Shown here: in pieces, positions 1 to 12,343 of the stretch
Layout of the letters: every line of letters starts with the position of its first letter
Numbering within the stretch: position 1 is the stretch's first letter
Origin: Ampullaceana balthica
Lineage: Eukaryota > Mollusca > Gastropoda > Lymnaeidae
Direction: 5' to 3'
DNA length: 64,000 nt
Assembly (NCBI GenBank): GCA_944989445.1
Contig: CALYLW010001000.1
Span: 124,001 to 188,000 of the forward strand
Program-made: the position numbers and the translations under genes
The notes under the pieces: generated by a model
The model's database searches: none
Seen by the model: the letters and a program-made list of their open reading frames with translations, nothing else
Told to the model about the DNA's origin: nothing

Positions 1-2033
1 TGTCTGCGGCCGCCCTTGATTGCTTGCTTGCTTGTCGCCAAAACTTTGGATCGATTTTTAACCCACTTGCTCGTAAGCTAGCGAGCTGGAATTTTGCAGG
101 CAGTTTTGAACCGATGATAAAAACAATGTATCAAAATTTCAGATCGATCGCATGTACCGTAATTAAATTATTGATTTTTTTAGATTATTTTATTTATTCC
201 TATGTATCATGCTATTTTTTTAGATAGAGCGTCGCGGTGCGCATTATATTGAACAACCTTTCTGTCGCCGCAATAAGGTGCGTATTTTATTGACAACTCT
301 TTTTATAAACATATTCCTGATCGGTGCGCATTATGTTTAACATGTTTTACGACGCAACAGCAATTTTGTATTTTTGGATGGTCTTGCGCTGCGTATTATA
401 ATGAACATTCTTTTAGTTACTTCTCGTACATAAAGGATTTATAGTCAAAAACTTGTTTTTTTACGGTTTCTTTTTATAAAATCCTTTATATTAACTCGCG
501 GTGTCTGGTTGCTTGATTGCTTGCTTGATTTCTTGTCGCCAAAACTTTGGATCGATTTTTAACCCACTTCCTCGAAAGCTAGCGAGATGAAATTTAGCAG
601 GTAGTTTGGTGGCGATGATAAAAACTATGTATCAAAATCTCAGATCGATCGCATGTACCGTAATTGAATTATTGATTTTATAGATTATTTTATTTATCTC
701 TTTTTTTTCTCTATGTATCATGTTATTTTTTGAGATAAGAGTGTCGCGGTAGGTATTATATTGAATGACCTTTCTGTCGCGCAATAAGGTGCGTATTTTA
801 CTGACAACACTTTTTATAAACATATTCCTGATCGGTGCGCATTATATTAAACATGTTTTACGACACAACTACAATTTTGTATTTTTGGATGGTCTTGCGC
901 TGCGTATTATAATGAACATTCTTTTAGTTACTTCTCGTACATAAAGGATTTATAGTCAAAAACTTGGTTTTTTACGGGGTTTTTTTAAATCCTTTATATT
1001 TATATTAACTCGTGGTGTCTGGTTGATTGCTTGATTGCTTGTCGCCAAAACTTTGGTTCGATTTTTAACCCACTTCCTCTTAAGCTAGCGAGCTGAAATT
1101 TAGCAGGCAGTTTCATGGCGATGATAAAAACAATGTATCAAAATTTCAGATCGATCACATGTACCGTAATTGAATTATTGATTTTTTAGATTATTTTATT
1201 TATTCCTATGTATCATGTTATTTTTGTATATAGAGTGTAAAGGTGCGCATTATATTGAACAACCTTTCTGTCGCGCAATAAGGTGCGTATTTTATTGACA
1301 ACACTTTTTATAAACATAGGCTATTCCTGATCGGTGCGCATTATATTAAACATGTTTTACGACACAACTACAATTTTGTATTTTTGGATGGTCTTGCGCT
1401 GCGTATTATAATGAACATTCTTTTAGTTACTTCTCGTACATAAAGGATTTATAGTCAAAAACTTGTTTTTTTACGGGTTGTTTTTTAATCCTTTATATTA
1501 ACTCGCGGTTTCTGGTTGCGCCCTTGTTAAATCCTTTATATTAACTCGTGGTGTCTGCTTGCTTGCTTGCGCCCTTGCTTGTCGCCAAAACTTTGGATCG
1601 ATTTTTAACCCACTTCCTCGTAAGCTAGCGAGCTGAAATTTTGAAGGCAGTTTCGTACCGATGATAAAAACAATGTATCAAAATTTCATATCAATCGCAT
1701 GTACCGTAATTAAATTATTGATTTTTTAGATTATTTTATTTATTCCTATGTGTCATGTTATTTTTTTAGATAGAGCGTCGCGGTGCGTATTAGTATTATA
1801 TTGAACAACCATTCTGTCGCGCAATAAGGTGCGTATTTTATTGACAACACTTTTCATAAACATATTCCTGAACGGTGCGCATTATATTAAACCTGTTTTA
1901 CGACACAACTACAATTTTGTATTTTTTGGATGGTCTTGCGCTGCGTATTATAATGAACATTTTCTTTTAGTTACGTCTCGTACATAAAAGATTTATAGTC
2001 AAAAACTTGGTTTTTTACGGGGTTTTTTTTTCC
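1..2033 (+). repeat. Tandem array of a ~500-bp repeat, four units
   Basis: Four head-to-tail units begin near 1, 503, 1014 and 1546. Each opens with a TTGCTTGC-type run, then TCGCCAAAACTTTGGATCG, then a conserved AGCTAGCGAGCTGAAATTT block and a run of short segments that repeat GTGCGCATTATATT-like words. Each unit ends in AAAGGATTTA and the next begins after TAAATCCTTT, so the junctions can form a hairpin with a ~10-bp stem. Small indels separate the units. Single copies of the family occur at 62519-63035 (same strand) and 51245-51685 (reverse strand), so it is interspersed as well as tandem. No coding capacity was seen. The superfamily is unknown; hairpin ends plus tandem arrays would suit a non-autonomous rolling-circle element, but that is inference. 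Confidence 0.85.
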
Positions 2034-2840
2034 TTTGTTACTCTTAACAGTTGACACTTTTCTGGGTGGAAAGACATACTCCAGTTAGTTTCCCATTTTA
2101 TCAATTCATCTAAGTCTTTTTGTAAAATGTTCTATCTTGATCTGATTTACGGTAATTCTTCTATAGATTATACAATCTTTAGCAAATAACCTAACCTTTG
2201 TTCCTGTTGAGATTTTGTTGGGTAAATCATTTATATAAATTAAAAAGAGTAAGGGACCTAGCACAGTTCCTTGTGAAACTCCTGAGTTAACCTTTATTGG
2301 TGCAGATTTAGATCCATTAATTATTCGTTTGCTCCCTACTCAAAAGGAAGTCTTGGATCCAGTGATGTAAGGGACCTGAGATTCCAAAGTAGTTAATTTT
2401 TTAAAGTAAACTTAGGTAGTGAACTTTGTCAAATGCTTTTAAGAAGTCTGGTAATATTGTATCTATTTGATCATTATTGTCTAAGCCTTTTGATAGTTCA
2501 TCTATTAAACCTATTATTTGTGTTTCACATGATCTGTTTTTTCTAAAGTCGTGTTGATGTGGGCATATGGCATTATATTTGTCTAGGTGGTTAACTATTC
2601 TACTATATATTATGTGTTCTAGTAATTTACAGGTGATACTAGTAAGTGATACAGGTCTGTAATTACCAGGATCTGATTTATCACCTTTCTTAAAGAGTAG
2701 AGTTACGTTAACTAATTTCCAATCATGTGGCACTTTACCCTGGTTTAGAGAGGCTTGAAAAAGAACTACAAAGATTGGGGATAGTTCATTGCTTAGTTCT
2801 TTTAATAACCATGCAGGCAATTCATCTGGGCCAGTAGGTA
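2034..2840 (-). pseudogene. Non-LTR retrotransposon reverse transcriptase fragment (CR1/Jockey type)
   Basis: The minus strand encodes the fingers and palm of a LINE reverse transcriptase: FKKGDKSDPGNYRPVSLTS, a C..Q..FRKNRSCETQ block, then FLKAFDKV (first catalytic Asp region). After a frameshift near 2400 it continues with SGVSQGTVLGPLLF and the catalytic box at 2175-2186, which reads FAKD instead of FADD. The second Asp of the metal-binding pair is therefore replaced by Lys and this copy cannot be active. The 5' half and the 3' end are missing; the 3' side abuts the tandem repeat array at about 2033. It belongs to the same family as the fragments at 4770-5462 and 12862-13780. Confidence 0.85.
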
Positions 2841-2924
2841 ATATACGGCCCGGATATCCGGCCTCCCACTAGTTGCAAATTAGGTTTTTTTCAATTAAAT
2901 ATAAGTTTAAAATGTATTTAGTGG

Positions 2925-3133
2925 AAGGCTGCACTATAATATCCAAACACGTGTGAAGCCATTGAAAACGTCATTAAATAAATGCTAAGCCAATCCAATA
3001 TTAAGTGGAACTTTTATTTAAAGTTGCGAGTTTTTGATGTGACGTCCCATTTCGTAAACACCCCCTCCCCCTGTCACAAATGCGTGACACCCCCCCCTTT
3101 TTTTTTAGGCGCGTGACGTCATTTATGAACCTG
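2925..3133 (-). repeat. Degraded end of the GGGGCCGTCC MITE family
   Basis: Read on the minus strand this begins TTCATAAATGACGTCACGC, followed by G-rich tracts, GTGACGTCACATC-like sequence and AACTTTAAATAAAA. The order matches the left arm of the element at 15140-16936. The outermost GGGGCCGTCC is mutated and no partner end was found nearby. Confidence 0.6.
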
Positions 3134-3389
3134 AAAATGCATGGACCTACGTCATACTCATACGCTCTTCATTTACCTGTAATAATAACCTAATAGACAT
3201 TCAAAATATGGTCTTCTGGTGTACTGCCTTTGAAATATTAATTTTTGTTAAAACGTATATTTAATCTTATTTTTTATTGGCCAAATTGGCAAAGTTCGGC
3301 GTTCTGCCATCAAATGTAAAATGTTGTTCGATGTGTCAAGTTTTTTTAGTATTTTTTTTTAATCAGATGAATTATCCCAATAATGTGTT

Positions 3390-3663
3390 TATCTTATCTC
3401 TGATCTTATCTATACAGACGCTCTTTCTATGCAGAAGATAATTGCGTCCACAGACTATGACAGATGATCTGTTGGCAAGTGATGCAGCGTTCACAGGCCA
3501 CGGCTTTGTGGGTTCCACGCATTACCCAGCCGCCTAACTTGTGTTAGGTACCCATTCGGAGCTGGGTGACTCAGGGACGTCCTTGCCTTCATATGGATTC
3601 GAACCCGTTACTACCGGTACGAGAGTCGAGCGCGCTGCCACTCGACCACCGCGCTCCCCCCCC
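3390..3663 (-). mobile_element. tRNA-derived SINE, GATAA-tailed form
   Basis: On the minus strand a tRNA-like head (GGTGGTCGAGTGGCAGCGCG, then GGTTCGAATCC as box B) is followed by a core containing GGGTACCTAACAC and GGCGGCTGGGTAATGCG. The 3' end is CTTCTGCATAGAAAGAGCGT and a GATAAGATA-like tail. It matches 22391-22686 and 4487-4743 end to end. Box A and box B suggest the ancestral copy was transcribed by RNA polymerase III. The 3' end resembles the 3' end of the local LINE family (see findings). No clear target-site duplication was recognised. Confidence 0.85.
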
Positions 3664-4486
3664 CATTTATTTACATTTTTTAAATATACACATGTCTGAA
3701 ATGTAATCTACAATAAATAGTACAAAATAAAATACAGTTCTAATGGTGAATAAAGTTGTGGACGCCCTTAAATCATGTCGGAATTGCGATTAATGATTAA
3801 TACGAGAGTAAAACGTTGATGCAAGGCAGTTGTGACATTTTATTTCACGGGTGACTCATTTATTTAGTGATAACTGTAACAACTATAAACTTGTAGAACC
3901 TTATCGGAGATTTTGTGATTTGGACGTGGCTCCCAGTTTGAGAACCTCTACATTAGACGATGATCTGTGATGTATGTTGGGACCATTGATGACCTCGTTT
4001 ACGCAGTTTTGATCCCGTGTACAATGAATTGATTGAAAATACACTCAAGCAATGTGGATAATGTCTTTACTTTTATTTCCATGGGTGTCGATTTGGTCAA
4101 TGGCATAAAATTACAATATAAAATATAAAGCTAAGTGTGGGGATTTGTTTGCATATGATACGATCGATCACGAGAAAACAAAATGAGATATATAGTTGAT
4201 AGTGGCCAACTTTGAAAAGGTTGTTCCTTCCGATCTATAAAGAATTCTGCTTGATCATACTTCTTAAATATAACATTTTATAACAGCAATGGAAAGCGTT
4301 CCAAAGACAGGAGTTTCATTTTGATTTTTCCAGCCGACAAGAAAATTGGCATTGGCCAATGGACATGAGGTTGATGAGATGCCCCAAGCACAAGAGAGAT
4401 TGAACAATGAGATGTTTTCCCTTACACTTACACTTACAGCATAGGAGGCACAGATAAGCCCCCCTGATAATTGGACCACCTGAACT
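3664..4486. other. No gene seen between two SINEs
   Basis: AT-rich sequence with only short ORFs on both strands and no recognisable domain, TIR or tandem repeat. The small minus-strand ORFs near 4264-4622 run into the neighbouring SINE and show no family signature. Confidence 0.5.
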
Positions 4487-4743
4487 GCTTGTCGGTTATC
4501 TTTCTTGTCTTATCTATACAGAAGCTCCTTCTATACAGAAGATTTTTGCGTCCACAGACCATGACAGTCTGTTGGCAAGTGATGCAGCGTTCACAGGGCA
4601 CGTCTATTAGGGTTCCACGCAATTCCCAGCCGCCTTTGTTTCCTTAACTAGTGTCAGGTACCCATTCGGAGCTGGGTGGACTCAGGAACCCGTGGCCATT
4701 GGTACGCCAGCCGAACGCGCATGCCACTCGACCACCGTGCCCC
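4487..4743 (-). mobile_element. tRNA-derived SINE, GATAA-tailed form
   Basis: Minus-strand copy of the SINE at 3390-3663. The tRNA-like head lies at 4690-4743, the core contains GGTACCTGACACTAG, and the tail contains CTTCTGTATAGAAGGAGCTT followed by GATAAGACAAG. Part of box B is lost, so this copy is more degraded than the one at 22391. Confidence 0.8.
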
Positions 4744-4769
4744 TGTGATAATTGGACATAAGAAAATGT

Positions 4770-5462
4770 AACAAATATATGCAAACTATTGCATTCATGA
4801 TAAACAACTAATCCAAACTAAAGATACAAAATACTTAGGAGTAATGATAAATTGTCATGAAATTCCCACATCAATGAAGTAATTAAAAAATCCAACAAAA
4901 TCTTAGGCTTTAAAAAGATAAACTTTTAGAGATGTAATAAGAATATTTAAATTCTACCTTATTTTGGTGAGACCAGTACTAGAGTATGCTTCTTCTGTTT
5001 GGAAATACAATGTACATCCAAAGAAAACATAGATAAACTAGAACAAATTCAAAAAAGAGCTGCCAGATTCATTACTAGAGAATATTCAAAATTGACAAGA
5101 TTAACACCATTAATTAAATCATTAAACCTAGAAAAACTAGATAGATGAACTGAGTAGTAATAATACACAAGGCAATTAATTCTAAACTGGAAATACCACA
5201 CAAAGATAATCTAATACAAACCTTAGATAGACATAGGGATAAAAAACATTTTTCTTACCCCCTATACAAGAACAAACACATACAAATTCTCATTCTTCCC
5301 ATCTGAATTTCGGATGTTGAATGGGTTGCCTGATCTAACCAGGAAAACCAACACTCTATCCACATTTAAAACTCTATTAAAATGCAAGTCTTGACATAAA
5401 CCATGGATAAGTGAAGAACTCAATAATCTTCCTTATAGAAGGAGTGTCTGTAACAGATACGA
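4770..5462 (+). pseudogene. CR1/Jockey-type LINE, 3' end of ORF2 and 3' UTR
   Basis: The plus strand carries the C-terminal part of the same LINE ORF as 13228-13506: a KYLGVMI-like start, a HINEVIKKSNKILG-like segment, LVRPVLEYASSVW and an RAARFI-like segment. After the ORF come AGGAAAACCAACACT, an AAACTCTATTAAAATGCAAG block and the tail CTTCCTTATAGAAGGAGTGT then AACAGATACGATA. Frameshifts and internal stops make it a pseudogene. The final ~45 bases correspond to the SINE tail. Confidence 0.8.
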
Positions 5463-6764
5463 TATGATATTTTGTAAACACTAAATCAAAGACCAACAAA
5501 TTTTTTACGCATGAAGGTGAAGATATTGATGCTACCAAAATTATTGCAAACTTATACACAATAAGCAGTGAGTATTGCTAGTGGAAAACTTGAACATGTT
5601 TTATGAAAAACTTAATCACAGCATAAAATATCTTCTTAAGATGTAAAGCAAAATAAAAGACAGAAGAATGTGGCATTCCATTTCACGAGAACTTAACATG
5701 TTCCAACAGCACGATGAGTTAACTTTTTAACCACACGGCCACAAAAAGACACTCAGATTTAAAACAAATCTATATTGATACAAAAATTGCTTGTGCTAAT
5801 ATGGTAACTGTTGGGTTTAATCTGGAAAAAAACATGCATTTAGAGTTCTCTGCTTTTTATCGATATTTTGCCTTACAGAGATTAGATTTCCAGGATTACT
5901 GTTTTGTTTTTTTAAATAACAGATACATTGTAATATTTTTGTGACTGCAGCTGAAGATAGATCCCAAACTCTTAGAATATTCAAGTCAAATATCATCACT
6001 TTTTAATATTGTCCCAGGCAGTTAGACACTGCAGACCATGTCTGATAGTGAAATTTATTAGACAAGTTTTTATCTTCATTGTCACTAACATTCACAAGCA
6101 CTATTACTAAGAGTATTACTGAACAAATATTACTGTACAAGGTAAGATTTTAAAAAAATTAATAACATATTCAGCATTAAATATAATTTTTATTTGATTA
6201 GTTTCATAAGGAAATTAAATATAAATATTTCCTGTTAAAATGGCAAAGGATAAATAATAAACGATTTGTTGAAAGGCAGAGTAGGAAAAAAGAAATCATA
6301 TTGCATTATTAAATATAAATCATGTAAAACAATATTACATGGCTTTACTGTATATGCTTTAAAAAAAAGACTGATTTTTCTGACACCCAAACAAAAAAAT
6401 TAGTACTAAGGCCTGCACTAAAAAAAACATATTTTCAAACTTTACTTTTCAAATTCACAATCAAACATTTCTCTTACTGATAAACATAGCTTATGGGCCC
6501 CACCATGTCATTATAAAATATATGTTTTGTTTAATTATGATAGAATTGTATTAAATTGAATGCATTTTTCAAATATATCTGCAACCATTTTTATGTAAAA
6601 GGCTGTGTTCCCAGCTCCTTGCTGCTATATAAATTGCGCTATATAAGTTCTCAAATTATTATTATTTGTATTGGTAGTCTTAGATGTCTGTATAGGAAAA
6701 AATTTGACAGAATTTAATGTAAACAGAATCATTCTGATGTAAATACTGGTGACCTATATTTCCT
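5463..6764. other. AT-rich DNA without recognisable gene
   Basis: No ORF with a family signature, no TIR pair and no tandem repeat was found. A TATATAAATTGCGCTATATA segment followed by ATTATTATT at about 6626-6670 looks like the tail of a dispersed repeat but cannot be bounded. Confidence 0.45.
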
Positions 6765-7090
6765 TTAAACTGCGTGGCTGCACAGATTTCTGACAGATGC
6801 CGCGCAGCAGTTTAGAATTACCGCGCAGCTGATGACAAATACTGGTTTCTAGTAGAAATAATGACACCTACAAAAAAACAACCAATGTTGACTAAGGTTC
6901 GTTAGTGTGCAACATAATAAATTCATGGGCTAAGTTGCACAGCATCCATTTTTTTTTGCAAAATTTTACACCTCACAAAGATAGATATTTTATCATCCGT
7001 ATCAAAATTTGATGGTGATAATTCTAAACTGATGTGAAGGTTCGGTCAGAAATCTGCATGACTGCAGAAGCTTAAAGGGAACATTGACTA
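6765..7090. repeat. Possible hAT-like MITE with imperfect inverted ends
   Basis: The left end has TTTCCTTTAAACTGCG and GCACAGATTTCTGAC; the right end, reverse-complemented, has TTCCCTTTAAGCTTCTGC and GCAGATTTCTGAC in the same order. The ~35-bp inverted pairing spans about 320 bp. No convincing target-site duplication was found, so the boundaries are approximate. Confidence 0.5.
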
Positions 7091-8180
7091 CAACTACCGG
7101 TTTCCTATATATTTTGAATCTCTTCCCTTTAGCTTCATTCAAACAAAATATTCACTTCCTTCTGGTGTTTATTTTACTTTAAATGTTAGACGTCAGGTGC
7201 TACATTTAAAATGTCATACAATTTTCACTCACTTCAACTACTTAGATATGTCTGTATTTAAAATCATAACCTATTGTCAATATTATTTACTGACAGTACA
7301 CTGCTCCAAAATCTAATTAAGCATGTTTATAATTGATACAGAATAATAAATCATTATAATATATCATGGTTAATGTGGTGGAATTTCTTATTCAATTTTT
7401 TTAATTAGAGCAAGTGACAATGTTTTTAAATACAGATTATATACTTATTGGTATGTGAGATTCTTACTTAAAAGTAATTGACTATTTCATTATAAATATA
7501 TAAACAGTAAGTGTTTGATCAACATCAACATAAGAATTTTATCAGAGTCCACAAAGACAAATGTGTTTGGGTCCATTCTACTTTGAGAATAAATAGTTTA
7601 AATAAAGGCTTTATTTAAAAATAAACTTAATTAATTTAGAATCTTGTTATGTGAACTGACTGTGACAGGTAGATTTCCTGTTAATTCACAAGAAAACAAA
7701 AAAGCTTCTTATAAAAGTCACATAGCATAGCTATGAATAAATTTTAAAATATATACTTACATAAGCTCAAAATGTTAAAAGGATAAAATAGAAATTTCTT
7801 ATATAAAATTTAAATGTAAATCTTCAAATCTTTGGGGCAACTTAAAAAACAACTTAATTTGCATAATAGATCAATTCAAGTGGTATCATTAATGTAATGA
7901 TAATTGATTTTCAAGCAACAAAATTAAACACAAAATGAGAGTTTTAAATTATTAAATATAAATAAAATATTATTATTTGTAGCAGATAAACATTATCAAA
8001 TTGTAATCAAGTTAATAAAATTATCACAGTAATTATTCCTGAATCAATAACAAATTCACAATTTAAAAGCAAGACAATATATAACATCAGAAATTAATTA
8101 TTGCTGCCTTCTATATCAGTTTCTTTTAGGAAAGAAATCAAATTCATTTCTTTTTTAGATTTATCTTATATTTTGTCTCA
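7091..8180. other. AT-rich DNA, no gene recognised
   Basis: Very AT-rich, short ORFs only. It lies downstream (minus sense) of the protease inhibitor gene and may hold part of its 3' flank. Confidence 0.45.
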
Positions 8181-8186
8181 TTTATT
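8181..8186 (-). promoter_or_regulatory. Candidate polyadenylation signal of the protease inhibitor gene
   Basis: AATAAA on the minus strand (TTTATT on the plus strand), about 140 bases past the stop codon at 8328-8330. In such AT-rich DNA the hexamer is common by chance, so position is the only support. Confidence 0.4.
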
Positions 8187-8327
8187 ATATATTACATTGA
8201 TAGTTCAATAATATAACTTGTAGAGTAAATGTGCTGAATAAAGCTTCAACAATTAATATTTTTAACGCAATGTCCACTGAAATCAAATCATTTGACATTG
8301 TGATTGTGTTGATACTTCCCATTAGTC

Positions 8328-9408
8328 TCATCCAGTGGTTGGAGTTTCAACAACCACTCCATCTTTATTCACAACCACTCTCACTCTATGAGAACGGAAG
8401 TCCATAGTCACCCAGGAATTTACACCAACTTGAACCACCTATCAGAGACACGAAGTTAATTATTAAATCTCTAAATTTAATCAAACTTTTAGGCCATTTT
8501 GCCATTATGAAAAAAAATTAGAGAAGTAATTTACTAAGGTTATCAAGACCGCTCGTTTTTGAGGACCGGTTACAGTTTAAAAAAAAGAGTGTTGCCGTCA
8601 AAACAGTGAATTCTAAAAATAAAAAAATTTTAAAATTTTAATTGAACAAAGAAGTAAACCATATTGATATTCAATTTTTAATTTTTAAGTCATAAAAGTA
8701 TTAAAACGGCATATTATCAATTGCAGTTAAATCAGTTTGTTTTTGTGGACCAGTTAATAGTTAAATATAAGCCTGCTTTACTGTCCGGTCCATACTTTCC
8801 CTTAAATGTTTTAAAACCAACAAGGATGCCATCAAATTTTGGCCTCGCGACCTCTTGTCTGTTGGTGACATCACAGCCCGCTTTCCAACTTGCACAAAAT
8901 AAATCTTTAGAAAACTTAAAATTTTATATCAATGTGTTAATTTTTTTAAGTTTAAGTCTAATCCCTTTGATGTGCACGTACTTAGCTGGAAAACTGTAGA
9001 TATAAGACTGAAATTGAATTTGAGGACCGTCTAGTAGGACTACCTTTCCTCTTGTAATATAAATAGTAACACTATTTTACAACACAATACACATACCTCT
9101 GCTTCTGGAAGGTCTTCTTTAATTTTCTTTGCTGCTTCTTCAAATGTCTGAAGTAACAAATTTAACTTTTAGAAAAGCAGAACTTACAAAATAAATTACA
9201 GTTCATTTCAACTGAGAGTAAAATCTTTAATATGCCGTTAAAATGTTAATACAATCTTTGCATATTAAAATTACTTTTAAACTTTAAAGAATCTAATTCA
9301 ATTACCTGCTGAGTTTAATTAAATGTTGCATTATTTTCTAAAACTTACCTTCCCCACAAGTTCTGGCCAAGACCTGGTAGTAAATACTATAGGATCTATG
9401 CGCTGCAT
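8328..9408 (-). CDS. Potato inhibitor I family serine protease inhibitor (eglin/CI-2 type), three exons
   Basis: Exons on the minus strand are 9408-9349, 9147-9097 and 8438-8328 (60, 51 and 111 bp), all joined in phase 0 at GT-AG introns (donors GTAAGT and GTATGT). The product is 73 residues without cysteine. Residues 12-20 read RSWPELVGK, the family's N-terminal hallmark; residues 21-37 form the amphipathic helix (TFEEAAKKIKEDLPEAE); residues 47-57 read VTMDFRSHRVR, the inhibitory loop and following strand; the chain ends in a PTTG-type Gly. By alignment to eglin c and CI-2 the scissile bond is Met49-Asp50, and Arg55 and Arg57 occupy the positions that brace the loop. Met at P1 suggests inhibition of subtilisin-, chymotrypsin- or elastase-like enzymes. 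An in-frame TAA lies just upstream of the ATG at 9408, and a possible acceptor near 9431 suggests a 5' UTR exon further up. No signal peptide is encoded, so the protein is either cytosolic or an upstream alternative exon exists. Nothing is broken. Confidence 0.9.
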
Positions 9409-9656
9409 ACTGCTTTAAAGGATAAATTTATCTGCGAATAAAATTATAATAGCTTATCAGTAAAATTGTTTGGTTAAGTTTTTTAAATTCAAAATTAGAT
9501 GAATTAGTGACATGTCTTTTATTGAGAATAATAACCTACCTTCAACTGAATAACTCAGTTTCTAGACTAACAAATTGTGAATTAGCCAATTTTATTTCAT
9601 TATTATATGTAATTAGTAACTAGAAACACTATATAAATACAATGTATTTGAGATTA

Positions 9657-11161
9657 CAGTAGAACCGACTTAACTCGACCACGGTTAACTCGCCAACCCT
9701 ATTAAGTCGACGTTTTTTATTGGAATCGCCAAACTCTCTTTTTGTCTAAGCATTTTCTCATCGGTTATGTCGATTCTTTTAAGTCGCCGAATCCTAATAT
9801 CTCAAGCACAAAAGAGGGCCAAATTCGCAACTTAACATTGGTTATCTCGATCCCCATCTGTTCGCCTAGTGACGCACTCTCGCATTTTTAGTTAAAAATA
9901 GCATCAAAATCTCGCTTTCCTCGAAACTTCCGGCTATTGTGTGATTATACAAGATATCAATAAAAATTACCGGATGTTTTTATCTTGTTTCACTTTGATC
10001 CGTGTGTGAATTAGTTTGACGCGTCTCTATCGAGTATGTATTCACCCGAGGTGCTCGTAAATCACGTTATCGGTCTTTAATCGTCATTATTTCGCAGTGT
10101 ATGTTATATTATTATTAAACTTAATTCATTTCCTGATGCATTAATCGTTTTATTTTTTAAGATAAACGAATATCTTTGGAAAAGAAAATAAAGGTTTGTA
10201 TTGAGAATCGACGGTGGTTTTTATTTTATATTGGTAAATTTCTGCTGTTAGTTGGTGCACATATGCCTTTTGTTGTTAGCAAACATGGATGTACATTTTT
10301 ATAGCATGCCGATCGCTTCATCAAACAAATAACGGCAACGCTGATGTGTAAAAAAAAACTCCAAAAACATGTGCATGTACATTCTCATTTATTAACGCTA
10401 GTGATGCTAGTGATGGGAGGATACCAAAATCATAGGGTGCTTACTGTAAACAAGGCTCCCCAGATTTTAGGATATATAATATAACAGACTACAGACAGTT
10501 TACCCACCCCCACTCTCAATCTCCCACACCATTGTTGTTGTTGGTTAGTCCCATTAGCATCAAGTAACGGAAGGAATTCTGAGTCCATTGTAAGCTGAGA
10601 TGAGGGTATGTGTAGGTTACACAGGGCAGGTTATTTATTATTGTAAGGAAAGTCATGAAGTCGCCCTCCAAGGCACAGTATCACTCAATCTGGGAATCAC
10701 TGCCGTGAAGGATGCTAACTCAGCAGAAACAGTGTAACAAACATCAAGCCCCATTTAAAAAAACAAAAACACTTGATGTTAACTGGGAGCGCGCAAGCGA
10801 CGTGACACGATGTCACTGATGTCACATGGTAACACGGCAAGGCGGGGCAGGAGTAGCTGAATTCGTTATGTACTAGGGAAAAAAACAGCGCTAACGCAAC
10901 AAAGGGTTATATTTAAACGGTCTTTAAAAACTAACGGTTTTAACAACCTTAGGAAAGAGTGAAGAAATATTAGGGTCCCGATATTCCGATACAATTCCGA
11001 TTAATCATCCCATCACTAATTAACGCACATCATGTACATAAAGAAATTTAAAGCACATTTTGCCGCTATATTGGTTTTCGTTTAACTCGATCATCGGTTA
11101 TCTCGACGCCTTTTGGCAAACCCCTAGGCCGTCGATTTAACGATTTAACCGGGTACTACTG
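9657..11161. mobile_element. pogo/Tigger-like TIR element with TA target duplication
   Basis: The left end after TA reads CAGTAGAACCGACTTAACTC; the right end, reverse-complemented, reads CAGTAGTACCCGGTTAAATC. Both are flanked by TA (9655-9656 and 11162-11163), the duplication typical of Tc1/mariner/pogo elements. Subterminal sequence repeats TTAACTCG/TTATCTCGA words. The element is 1,505 bp, of which 620 bp is a later hAT insertion at 10399-11018. No transposase was recognised, so it is non-autonomous or decayed. Confidence 0.85.
10399..11018. mobile_element. Non-autonomous hAT element nested in the pogo-like element
   Basis: The ends are TAGTGATGGGA (left, preceded by a 9-bp TAGTGATGC duplication) and TCCCATCACTA (right). 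An exact 8-bp target duplication ATTAACGC flanks it at 10391-10398 and 11019-11026. The interior holds no long ORF. The exact duplication fixes both boundaries. Confidence 0.85.
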
Positions 11162-11163
11162 TA

Positions 11164-12343
11164 TTTGAATTTTATTTTGCACTTCTATCCCTAACTGTCG
11201 TAAATTATAAGAATCTAATTTTATGCACCTATTGAACACAGTGTTACCACCATACAATCATACAACATGTTTTAGCGAGAATTTTAATTGTTGACTAAAA
11301 ATAACTCACATAAGAAAATGGACTAGAAATAAATATTAAAATTAAAACAATGGCAGCACTGACTGGTGTTGCATGAACTTTTTATCTACTTTAATTATTT
11401 GACAAAGCATACTGTCAAGAAACACACTTCATAAAAATCCTCATTAGTGCTAACTCCACACTTATTTTCACCCCTGAACTACTCATACATACATATTCTG
11501 ATGTCCCAAAAAATTAAAAACTGTAGAGCTACTAAAGAACAATCTGATTTAGACCTTTGTAGGTCTCAGGTCTGTTTTTTTATTCAGGTCAGATATAATC
11601 AACGTGAATTAACTTCATATACATGATACGATAAATAATGCTCAAAATTATCCACAGAATTCTGTAACGTTGAGAATCGTTCACTGAATTATCCCTTCAA
11701 AGTCAAGAATCATTCACAGAATTCTGGGGGTAAGGCCTTGCTTTTTTTTTCACTTTTCAATCACTCACGTTTGTTTGCATGAACGGGAAGAAAATAATTT
11801 TTTTCCTACTAGCTAGGAAGATTGAAATTTTACAGCTTAAAATTTTCTTATGGTAAGCCAGGTGAAAATATATTTGACCCTAATTGGCTTAACAGAAAAA
11901 ATTAACTTATTCCCCACCCAGACTTTTTCTCCCACTCAATCACTATTTGATTTTCTAATTTGTGTAAATCACTTCTTTATAGAACTGACTGCTCCTGTAT
12001 GCATTTCCACTAAGCATGTGTTATTGTATATGGTTTCAAGACAATTAGGCTATTTGTTGGTGTCAAGTTCAATCCTATTTGTGCATGATCACAAGATTGT
12101 GCTGTGCATGTGCCCTTTTACCAGAATGAACACTGGTGAAGGTTCTTGCAAGATAGGCTGGTTGATCAGTGCCCTACAATTATGGGACTTGGTCACCACA
12201 TTTGACATTAAAAAAATGAAGGTATTCCTTCAATTTGTAATCTTTGCTCTGTCACGTTATCTTGCCACTTTACACTTAAGACTTTCTAACTTTCTACCCA
12301 TCTTCCGTCCCATATATAAACTTTATCTTATTTACTCTAAATC
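11164..12343. other. No supported gene; one long chance ORF
   Basis: A 203-codon plus-strand ORF starts at 11850 and ends at 12461, but its last ~35 codons lie in a hAT repeat arm (12344-12447), the composition is that of translated AT-rich DNA, and no domain is visible. I do not call it a gene. The rest is AT-rich without TIRs. Confidence 0.5.
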
